Shown piece after piece: positions 1-6,671 of a stretch of 31,171 bases of DNA; positions within the stretch are counted from its first letter, which is position 1, and each line of letters starts with the position of its first letter. A program made the position numbers and the translations under genes. The notes under the pieces are model-generated. The model ran no database searches. It had not been told where the DNA came from and worked only from the letters and a program-made list of their open reading frames with translations. Source of the DNA: Methanobacteriota archaeon (GTDB taxonomy: Archaea; Thermoplasmatota; Poseidoniia; Poseidoniales; Thalassarchaeaceae); contig PBWO01000041.1 in assembly GCA_002727275.1 (NCBI GenBank), positions 1 through 31,171 of the forward strand, given 5' to 3'.

Positions 1-1644
1 TCCGGCTTCGCTAACGTCGCCTTCGTCGCCTTCCTAGTAACCAATGGAATAGAAGTTGAACAGATTGCCTTGCTATTCGCTACCGTCTATCTACCTTGGA
101 CATTCAAGTTCATCTGGGGGCCAGTCATCGACATGGTGACTTTCCCTAAATACGGAATTAGACGACCTTGGGTTCTGTTTGCTGAGACTGGCATGATAAT
201 ATCTCTTGCTACCTTGCTGATTGTCCCAGATCTTGTAGCTTCAATCGAACTGGTGACCATACTTCTGTTCATCCATAATCTGTTCTCATCACTACAGGAT
301 GTCAGCGTAGACGCACTGGCTGTTGATATCCTCGAGCCGGATGAAGTAGCCACTGTGAACGGACTAATGTTCGCCTCCAAGAGAGGTGGAATCATCTTCG
401 GAGGAGCCGTCCTTGGAATGCTAGTTGTCCCTTACGGAATTAAATCAGCAATCATGGTCCAACTGCCTTTATTGGTACTGATTATGATGGTACCTCTCTT
501 CCTACGTGAGAGGCCGAGTAACAGCCTGTTCCCGTGGAGCAAGAAGTCTGAGCAAGTTGATGATGACTCTCATACAGATGTAGAGGAGACTATCGAGGCT
601 GAAGCAGTTCTACCTTGGGAATCAGATCATCCAGAGGAGTTCACACAAGCACGATGGGTTGCTACCAACCTGCACGGAAACAGAATTTCTCCCGCGGCCC
701 TGGTCCTATGGCTCAGTATTGGCGCACTTCTTCTATGGGGACTATTCGCCATCATTCACCAGTTGACGAACACGTATACAGGAGACTGGGGCTTCACATT
801 CGGAGACATCGCCGCTCCGATGAAGTCCATTGGGAAGTGGGGACTTCTAGTCTCAGCCTTGTTAATCTTGGCTGAATGGCTAGGAGCATCAATCCCTGAG
901 ATCAGCAATCCTGCTCCCGCCTCCAAGCTCGCATCCACAACTGCTTACAACATTGTGAAAGGATTCTCCACTCGCTCTTCATTCGTCCTGATCTTCCTGT
1001 GCCTGCTCTCGGAGTTGTACTTGTTCACCGACCCGATTGTGGTGGACATTTTCATCAACGAGGCAGGGTGGTCCCAGACTAAATACAACGCAATCGTAGG
1101 TGGCGTAGTCATCGCTTTCATGATGTTCGGACAGATTGTCGGAGGAATGCTTGGAGATAGGTTTGGAGTTAGGGAAGTCTCGATGATTGGTTTCTCACTG
1201 CTTGCCCTGTCAAACGCAACTCTGGCCCTAATCAGCGATTACTGGACCAACACCAACCTGATGGTCGGCTATCTATGCGTTCGAGCCATCATCAACGGGG
1301 TAGCATGGATATGTGTCATCGCAGTAGCGATGAGGCTAACATTCTCCAAGGCAGGGGGCTCTCAGTTCACAGCCTACATGTCGATGTTCAATCTCTCCGC
1401 GGTTATGGCCTATCTGTTCACTGGTACGATGACTCAGAGATTCGATTACATCACGTGTCTGTATATTGGTGCTGCTTTGACTCTATTCACCGTAATTCTA
1501 CTTTGGTTCATTGACCCAGACGAGGTCGATAGGGTTCTCGAGGGGCGCTTCGGAGACGACGAGGAAGAGTTCGATGGTGACTTGGGTGAGACGCCGTGGT
1601 GGAGCGACGACGAGGAGGAGGAGCCGGTTGTCTCAGGTGCGTGA
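1..1644 (+). CDS. MFS permease, AmpG/PAT-like (5' end outside window)
   Basis: The reading frame is open from base 1, so the N-terminus lies outside the window; 547 residues are visible. Early in the visible part, a PWTFKFIWGPVIDM stretch followed by GIRRPWVLFAE matches the AmpG/PAT branch of the major facilitator superfamily (solute uptake through the cytoplasmic membrane). Many hydrophobic segments follow. A long hydrophilic, acidic stretch at about residues 175-235 probably is the central cytoplasmic loop. A second-half motif (GGMLGDRFGVREVSM) is the usual MFS loop signature. The C-terminal tail is almost entirely Asp/Glu, which is unusual and probably cytoplasmic. The substrate cannot be told; AmpG homologues carry muropeptides in bacteria, which is unlikely in an archaeon. 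The glutaredoxin gene overlaps its 3' end. Confidence 0.8.
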   Translation, partial: SGFANVAFVAFLVTNGIEVEQIALLFATVYLPWTFKFIWGPVIDMVTFPKYGIRRPWVLFAETGMIISLATLLIVPDLVASIELVTILLFIHNLFSSLQDVSVDALAVDILEPDEVATVNGLMFASKRGGIIFGGAVLGMLVVPYGIKSAIMVQLPLLVLIMMVPLFLRERPSNSLFPWSKKSEQVDDDSHTDVEETIEAEAVLPWESDHPEEFTQARWVATNLHGNRISPAALVLWLSIGALLLWGLFAIIHQLTNTYTGDWGFTFGDIAAPMKSIGKWGLLVSALLILAEWLGASIPEISNPAPASKLASTTAYNIVKGFSTRSSFVLIFLCLLSELYLFTDPIVVDIFINEAGWSQTKYNAIVGGVVIAFMMFGQIVGGMLGDRFGVREVSMIGFSLLALSNATLALISDYWTNTNLMVGYLCVRAIINGVAWICVIAVAMRLTFSKAGGSQFTAYMSMFNLSAVMAYLFTGTMTQRFDYITCLYIGAALTLFTVILLWFIDPDEVDRVLEGRFGDDEEEFDGDLGETPWWSDDEEEEPVVSGA

Positions 1645-1894
1645 GCATCTCGAGTCCGCAGACACGGACTTCCTATTCTTCTCTCAGACAATCTGCCCGT
1701 ATTGTACTAGGGCCGAGAGAACTCTCGATGCACACGGCTTCACTTACACAGAAGTAAACCTCGATCACCATGATGGCCTAAGGGAGCAAGTGGTCGCCGA
1801 GACCCGACACAGGACAGTACCTGTGGTATTTGACCTTAGGAGTGATGAGCCGGTATTCGTCGGTGGCTCAGACCACCTGTTGGAGTACCTATAG
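1628..1894 (+). CDS. Glutaredoxin-like thiol-disulfide oxidoreductase
   Basis: A protein of about 88 residues with one glutaredoxin/thioredoxin fold. It shows a beta strand, the redox motif CPYC, a helix, EVNLD, then TVPVVF with the cis-proline, and a GG turn near the end. CPYC is the classical dithiol glutaredoxin site. The start is uncertain. A TTG at 1628 lies 6 nt after a GGAGG run, and a GTG at 1637 is the alternative. Both overlap the permease gene, so the two are probably translated together. It may reduce protein disulfides or mixed disulfides, but the thiol partner in this organism is not known from the sequence. Confidence 0.8.
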   Translation: MSQVREHLESADTDFLFFSQTICPYCTRAERTLDAHGFTYTEVNLDHHDGLREQVVAETRHRTVPVVFDLRSDEPVFVGGSDHLLEYL

Positions 1895-2842
1895 GGTCCA
1901 AGAACTGGTAATCCCGCCAGCTATCCTGATTCTGAGATAGGTATCCCCAGTAAAGGTCGCAGTGAGAGTATATTCTTCCGATGGATAGGGTATGGTGCCC
2001 AGAGTTCCGTATTCGCTGGCTCCCGGCCCCCAGACTCTTTCCAAAGCTGAAACAGAGAAATGGTCCCTCAGAGTCAGTGTGATACTCGATGAGCCAGAAC
2101 CAGACGCAGCATCAAGGAAGTAGATCATCTCATCCCACTCGCCGTCATTAGGGTGGTCACTGACGAAGAAAGTGTCACGAATCTCGATGTCCGGACCAGT
2201 GTCCTCCCATGTATCTGAGTATAGGTCACCCCCGCGTACGAAATACACATCTCCGGTGTGACTATCGCCACTGTCTGCGAGCATCATACGCATCTGCTCC
2301 ATGCCAGAGGAGTCCTTCCAGATGAAGGAAGAGAAGAAAGCAGCACTTCTGTCGAAGACGTAGTCCAGTCTCCCTCCATCATCAGAATCAGCTCTGATTG
2401 TCACGTAGTCTCCCGATAAATCACTCACAGTGGCCTGCCATTCAATTGAGAACAGTGTAAATCCCCATGAATTGTCTTCCTCCAGAGGGAAATCCATCAC
2501 CGTTTGTGCTATTCCGTTCTCAAACGCAGCTAAGTCATCGTGAGTGATTCTGCCTAGGAACGGGTTGTGATTGAGGACTGCGTGTCTACGTGCCTCAGTC
2601 AGACTGGATATGGCCAGCATGTTGGCAGTTCCACCCTCCTCGCTTACTGAAGAGACAACCAGCCGGGCAGTATCGTCAGTATACTCGGGTGTTGAGAATG
2701 TGTACAGCCACCAGTCTCCGACCTCCCAGACGGGAACATCAACCGAGTCCTCGCCCGTTATCGCGTCAGTTACAGCAGTGCATCCGGACAGCGAAGCAGT
2801 TAGCAACAGCATGGTCAGCGACACGCCCACAGTCTCGCGCAT
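1889..2842 (-). CDS. Predicted lipoprotein with VPxWxVGDxW module
   Basis: A 317-residue exported protein of unknown function. A hydrophobic signal peptide ends in a lipobox (LSGC, Cys21), so the mature protein is probably lipid-anchored outside the cell. Just after the anchor, residues 36-49 read VPVWEVGDWWLYTF, a motif also present near the N-terminus of the giant surface protein at 11282-14836. The rest is polar and strand-rich with no catalytic motif I recognise. It lies 48 nt downstream of hppA on the same strand and is probably co-transcribed with it, although a small dyad sits in the gap. Its stop overlaps the convergent glutaredoxin by 6 bases. Confidence 0.75.
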   Translation of the reverse strand: MRETVGVSLTMLLLTASLSGCTAVTDAITGEDSVDVPVWEVGDWWLYTFSTPEYTDDTARLVVSSVSEEGGTANMLAISSLTEARRHAVLNHNPFLGRITHDDLAAFENGIAQTVMDFPLEEDNSWGFTLFSIEWQATVSDLSGDYVTIRADSDDGGRLDYVFDRSAAFFSSFIWKDSSGMEQMRMMLADSGDSHTGDVYFVRGGDLYSDTWEDTGPDIEIRDTFFVSDHPNDGEWDEMIYFLDAASGSGSSSITLTLRDHFSVSALERVWGPGASEYGTLGTIPYPSEEYTLTATFTGDTYLRIRIAGGITSSWTL

Positions 2843-2859
2843 GGGTGTGCGTATGGCAG

Positions 2860-2877
2860 GTCAGTCATGAGACTGAC
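2860..2877. repeat. Inverted repeat after hppA (7 bp arms, 4 nt loop)
   Basis: GTCAGTC, ATGA, GACTGAC is a perfect 7-bp dyad 13 nt after the hppA stop and 17 nt before the lipoprotein start. It could form an RNA hairpin trimming or attenuating read-through from hppA into the lipoprotein. It has no T-run, so it is not a typical archaeal terminator. Confidence 0.4.
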
Positions 2878-2890
2878 GCAACTAGGTGAA

Positions 2891-4942
2891 TCAGAACAGA
2901 CCGCTCGATGCGCCTACTACTGCCACAATTGACATCAGCTTGATCAGAATGTTCAACGAAGGCCCACTAGTGTCCTTGAACGGGTCGCCGATAGTATCTC
3001 CGATGACTGCTGCATCGTGAGACGCATCGCCCTTGGCAGCGCCCTCTATGTGACCCTGCTCGATAGCCTTCTTCGCGTTGTCCCAAGCGCCACCAGCATT
3101 GGCCATGAAGAGGGCCATCAGAACACCCGCCACAAGCGAACCTGCAAGCAGACCACCTAGAGCCTCAGCGCCGATTACCATTCCAACGATGATTGGTGCG
3201 GAAACCGCAACCACGCCGGGCATTACCATCTCGCGCAGGGCGGCTTCAGTTGATATCTCAACACACCTTTGACTGTCGGGTTTGACTCCTTCTCTACCCT
3301 CTAGGAGACCGTCGATCTCTGCGAATTGTCTGCGAATCTCGACTACCATGTCATTGGCTGCCTTACCGACCGAAGTCATTGTCATGGCCGCTACAACGAA
3401 TGGCAGAGCGCCACCGATTAGAAGTCCAATAACAACCTCAGGGTTGGTCAATGCTAGATCCTCAGCACTGAGCTCTGCTGCAGTTCCGAATGCTGCGAAT
3501 AGAGCTAGTGCAGTTAGTGCGGCACTGCCGATTGCAAATCCCTTGCCGATGGCTGCAGTAGTGTTGCCAATCGAGTCTAGACTGTCGGTAATCTCTCTGA
3601 CCTCTGAGCCCAACTCTCCCATCTCGGCTATTCCACCAGCATTGTCTGCTACTGGACCGTATGCATCGACGGTCATTGTCACTCCAACGGTTGCTAGCAT
3701 TCCCATGGCGGCCATGGCGATACCATACAATCCGTGAGCATCTGTCGCTCCGACTGGAGAAGTCATCACATCATTAGCAACGAAGATTCCTGCAGCAATC
3801 AGCAGAATTGGCAGGAAGGTGGACATCATTCCCACCGACAGACCAGCGATGGCGTTGGTGGCAGGACCGGTCTTCGACATGTTTCCGATGTGTGGAATCG
3901 CCTTGACCTTGAATCCGAAGACGTCCTCGATACCGGTGTAGTACTCGGTAACTAGTCCGATTAGTATGCCGACAATAGAGCCAGCGATTACTGCCATCAT
4001 AGGCTCAGTACCCGTTTCTAGACTGAAGTAGTCGATTCCGAACCAACCAGCGGCCCAGAATAGAGCCGCTGCGATGAAAGTGGTGTTCCTGAGAGCAGCA
4101 GCAGGGTCGCCACCCTTGAGTAATTTCATGCTGAATACTCCGATGATAGATGCCGCGTAACCGACAAGGCCCAGCATAATTGGGAGTGTGATGTAGTCAG
4201 CGCCCATTTCTGCGGATTGGGCGATTACCATTGCTGCGATGATTGAGCCAACGAACGACTCGAAGATGTCAGCACCCATGCCAGCGACATCACCGACATT
4301 GTCTCCGACATTGTCTGCGATTACTCCAGGGTTTCGAGGGTCATCCTCTGGGATTCCCGCCTCGACCTTGCCCACTAGGTCGGCACCAACATCGGCTGCC
4401 TTGGTGTAGATCCCACCGCCGACTCTGGCGAATAGAGCGATGGAAGAGGCACCCATTCCGAATCCAGCAACGTTCTGAATCTCGTCGCCGGTGCCTAGCC
4501 AGTAAGCCATCATGGAGATTCCAAGAAGTCCTAGGCCTCCAACAGACAGACCCATGACTGCGCCTCCATTGTATGAGACCTCTAGAGCCTCTGACTGACC
4601 TCCTGAGGAAGCCGCCATCGCAGTCCTGCCATTCGCACTAGTAGCAGCACGCATACCGGAGTAACCGGCTGCGACACTGCACAGAGCACCCGCGAGGAAT
4701 GCAGCTGGTGTTTGGTACTCGAAGTCGTTCACATAGTACAGCAGACCTGCAACTACTACTACGAACATTGCTAGGTACCTGTATTCAGCGTTTAGGAAGG
4801 CCATAGCTCCCTTCTGAATCTGACTTGTAATGTCCGCTACTGTTTCATTTTCAATCTCGATTTTCTGAATCTGAGAGTATAGGTATAGTGCCACGGCAAG
4901 TCCGAATGCACCTACTCCCATACTTATCATTGCTATCTCCAT
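2891..4942 (-). CDS. hppA: Membrane-bound ion-pumping pyrophosphatase
   Basis: A 683-residue, multi-spanning integral membrane pyrophosphatase that couples PPi hydrolysis to cation export. Visible signatures are DVGADLVGKVE (184-194, Mg-PPi binding), DNVGDNVGDVAGMGAD (210-225) and a C-terminal DTIGDPFKDTSGPSLNI. Residues Ala463 and Gly466 (in GNTTAAIGKG) sit where K+-independent enzymes carry Lys and Thr, so this looks like the K+-dependent class. Glu228 in the FESF motif is placed as in Na+-pumping and related enzymes, not as in plant H+-pumps. The start has AGGTGAT 4 nt upstream and a TATA-like box further up. It probably energises the membrane with PPi from biosynthesis. Confidence 0.95.
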   Translation of the reverse strand: MEIAMISMGVGAFGLAVALYLYSQIQKIEIENETVADITSQIQKGAMAFLNAEYRYLAMFVVVVAGLLYYVNDFEYQTPAAFLAGALCSVAAGYSGMRAATSANGRTAMAASSGGQSEALEVSYNGGAVMGLSVGGLGLLGISMMAYWLGTGDEIQNVAGFGMGASSIALFARVGGGIYTKAADVGADLVGKVEAGIPEDDPRNPGVIADNVGDNVGDVAGMGADIFESFVGSIIAAMVIAQSAEMGADYITLPIMLGLVGYAASIIGVFSMKLLKGGDPAAALRNTTFIAAALFWAAGWFGIDYFSLETGTEPMMAVIAGSIVGILIGLVTEYYTGIEDVFGFKVKAIPHIGNMSKTGPATNAIAGLSVGMMSTFLPILLIAAGIFVANDVMTSPVGATDAHGLYGIAMAAMGMLATVGVTMTVDAYGPVADNAGGIAEMGELGSEVREITDSLDSIGNTTAAIGKGFAIGSAALTALALFAAFGTAAELSAEDLALTNPEVVIGLLIGGALPFVVAAMTMTSVGKAANDMVVEIRRQFAEIDGLLEGREGVKPDSQRCVEISTEAALREMVMPGVVAVSAPIIVGMVIGAEALGGLLAGSLVAGVLMALFMANAGGAWDNAKKAIEQGHIEGAAKGDASHDAAVIGDTIGDPFKDTSGPSLNILIKLMSIVAVVGASSGLF

Positions 4943-4977
4943 CTAATCACCTATTGCGTCACGCGCACCAAAGGTCC

Positions 4978-4985
4978 GTATTTAA
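4978..4985 (-). promoter_or_regulatory. TATA-like box of hppA
   Basis: On the minus strand TTAAATAC is centred about 39 nt before the hppA ATG. With a start site some 25 nt downstream, this gives a leader of about 13 nt that contains the AGGTGAT ribosome-binding motif. Confidence 0.45.
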
Positions 4986-4999
4986 TTCAAATCGTGGTT

Positions 5000-5014
5000 C
5001 TGGACTACGTCCAG
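5000..5014. repeat. Inverted repeat after the amidotransferase gene (6 bp arms, 3 nt loop)
   Basis: CTGGAC, TAC, GTCCAG is a perfect 6-bp dyad 6 nt after the stop of the amidotransferase gene and about 15 nt upstream of the hppA TATA-like box. It may be a 3' hairpin of the upstream transcript or a protein-binding site at the hppA promoter. Confidence 0.35.
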
Positions 5015-5020
5015 TCTCAC

Positions 5021-5914
5021 TCATCGACTTAGAACGACAGACGCGAAGGAGGATAGAATTCCGGCACCATCGTGTTCGCCCTTGAACGAAGAGAACTCTT
5101 CCTCAGTTATGTGGCCCCACTCGAAAGCTCGCTCAATCCTTGCCCGAGCCGCCTCGGGATGGAATTGCAGGCCCCATGCGGGCAATGCACCCCCATCCTC
5201 TGAATGAACTCGAACCGCGGTCACTCCGTTATGACTAGTCTTACTCAACAACTCGCAGGAGTCAGGAACCGTCATCACATGGTCCTGATGAGTAAACAAT
5301 CCGGCCACACAAGCCCCGCCCAAAACATGCGAAGTAAGTAACTCATCACAACTTCCTTCGTCTGTAAGGTCGAGATCCCAGATACCACTGGATAGTGAAT
5401 CGGCTCGTTCAATTGTTGCCCCCAAAGAGTGACAGAGCAATTGGTGCCCGAAACAGATCCCAAGTGTGGGCCTTCCTGATAGGGCAGATGCTCTAACCAG
5501 AGAGGCAGTTGGACCCATCCAATCCTCCCACATGCTGACATTGCGCCTAGAGCCACTGCAGACAACTGCATCCACATCCATGGTTTGCAACCAATCAGAC
5601 ATTCTGGTATCATCTTCATGCATCGGCATAACGATTCTGCGGAATGAGACTTCGCGACCTTCTAATTCCACACTAGTGGATTGCCAGAATGGAAACTCAT
5701 CATCCCAAAGTGGCACATCTTCTTCACTGAGGGCAACTTCTCCCGATTCTGACTTAGTTCCAGCCTCGAATGACTGCATTTGCGGAGTGACTAGGAGAAG
5801 CTCGACTTCACCACGAGCAGCAAACGGTCTGACAACCTCCTGATTGCCACCGTGTCCGAATGCAGCACGCTCCACCAATAGGTCGACCATCAACACCCGC
5901 GCATTCCGCCCCAT
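5021..5914 (-). CDS. Class I glutamine amidotransferase domain protein
   Basis: A 297-residue protein with a class I (triad) glutamine amidotransferase fold. The nucleophile elbow is LGICFGHQLL (Cys154) and the His/Glu pair is in LQFHPEA (His252, Glu254). An oxyanion-type stretch (CSGSRRNVS) lies near residue 120. It resembles GuaA-type or stand-alone GATase1 proteins, but there is no synthase domain and the acceptor substrate cannot be told. A longer frame opens at 5977, but that start collides with the divergent NifU gene. I chose ATG 5914 because GGAG lies 5 nt upstream and the protein then begins MGRNARVLMVD, a natural first strand. Confidence 0.8.
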   Translation of the reverse strand: MGRNARVLMVDLLVERAAFGHGGNQEVVRPFAARGEVELLLVTPQMQSFEAGTKSESGEVALSEEDVPLWDDEFPFWQSTSVELEGREVSFRRIVMPMHEDDTRMSDWLQTMDVDAVVCSGSRRNVSMWEDWMGPTASLVRASALSGRPTLGICFGHQLLCHSLGATIERADSLSSGIWDLDLTDEGSCDELLTSHVLGGACVAGLFTHQDHVMTVPDSCELLSKTSHNGVTAVRVHSEDGGALPAWGLQFHPEAARARIERAFEWGHITEEEFSSFKGEHDGAGILSSFASVVLSR

Positions 5915-5949
5915 GTGTACTCCGAGGGGCAATTGGTTGAAAGCCCACC

Positions 5950-5959
5950 CCCTATAGTC
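5950..5959 (-). promoter_or_regulatory. Candidate TATA box of the amidotransferase gene
   Basis: Minus-strand GACTATAGGG lies about 40 nt before ATG 5914, the same geometry as at hppA, and predicts a leader of about 15 nt that includes the GGAG motif. The core CTATAG is self-complementary, but it is too close to ATG 5976 to serve the divergent gene well. Confidence 0.35.
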
Positions 5960-5975
5960 AACTGTCGGAGAGAAC

Positions 5976-6251
5976 ATGGTAGACGTTCAGACCATCCTCG
6001 ATTCTGTGGGGCCAGTCCAAGCCGTACTGGACGCTCATGACGGCATCGTCAATGTCATGGATACAACTGATGGCGTAATTATGATATCTCTAGAGGGTGG
6101 CTGTACAGGTTGCAGCGCTACTCCGATGACTGCGATGCAGATTTATTACTCTCTGATGAAACTTGAAGAAGTCAATGATGTCATATTTGCGAACGGAGAA
6201 CTGCCAGCCTACATGCGCAGTTTCATCGACGATAAATTGGCCGGAGAATAA
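5976..6251 (+). CDS. NifU C-terminal-domain-like Fe-S protein
   Basis: A 91-residue protein that is essentially one NifU C-terminal (Nfu) domain. This family holds or delivers Fe-S clusters in cluster assembly. The signature is GGCTGCSATPMT with Cys43 and Cys46 as the CxxC cluster ligands, preceded by the VLDAHDGIVNV strand-turn typical of the family. The whole fold fits within the length, with no extra domains. GGAGAG lies just upstream of the ATG. Client candidates within the window are the 4Fe-4S oxidoreductase at 16736 and endonuclease III, but there is no direct link. Confidence 0.85.
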   Translation: MVDVQTILDSVGPVQAVLDAHDGIVNVMDTTDGVIMISLEGGCTGCSATPMTAMQIYYSLMKLEEVNDVIFANGELPAYMRSFIDDKLAGE

Positions 6252-6584
6252 TCACTCCTCTTCGCGCCTCATCCTTGCGATTTTATGTGGATTAGTCTCG
6301 CCTTGTACGTCCTTGCCCTTGATGTTCATAACTGCAGAAATCGCCACAATCACCGCAATCACTGCCATAGGTCTAGCCATGTTCCTTGAGCCCCACAACT
6401 CCCCGCCCATGTAGTGGAGTACGAATAGTAGTACTGCTGAGACTAAGCAAATCATAGCAATAGCTCTCTGAGCCAACAACTCACCTGCCGCGGAACGAGA
6501 AAATGTGCCTATTGACATCCATAGAATAACTGCTACGCCACAAAGACCCACAGAACCTGTTTCGAGAAGCCCTACTGTATTCAC
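6252..6584 (-). CDS. Small membrane protein, unknown function
   Basis: A protein of about 110 residues starting at a GTG. It has three clear hydrophobic segments (about residues 11-28, 41-60 and 68-87) and a charged C-terminal tail rich in Lys/Arg/Glu, probably cytoplasmic. No motif identifies a function. It abuts the stop of the convergent NifU-like gene without a gap. The start is weakly supported, with no clear Shine-Dalgarno and an alternative GTG further in, but translation from 6584 keeps the first membrane segment whole. Confidence 0.6.
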   Translation of the reverse strand: MNTVGLLETGSVGLCGVAVILWMSIGTFSRSAAGELLAQRAIAMICLVSAVLLFVLHYMGGELWGSRNMARPMAVIAVIVAISAVMNIKGKDVQGETNPHKIARMRREEE

Positions 6585-6671
6585 AACTTGGCGTGAGGCA
6601 GCTACTTGATTAGGTTAGGGAGGCAACCTCATGAGGGACACAGTCAAGTCGCATGACCGCTGGTTGAGAAT

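Noticed and set aside
3282..3737. Plus-strand open frame inside hppA
   Set aside because: It lies opposite a strongly conserved membrane pyrophosphatase and its Ala/Ser/Pro/Ile-rich translation is the complement of membrane codons.
5952..5957. CTATAG as a bidirectional TATA box for the amidotransferase and NifU-like genes
   Set aside because: It is only about 21 nt from ATG 5976, too close for a start site at or before that codon; it was kept only for the minus-strand gene.
5915..5977. Longer amidotransferase N-terminus from 5977
   Set aside because: It would overlap the start of the divergent NifU-like gene and leave no promoter room; ATG 5914 has GGAG at good spacing.
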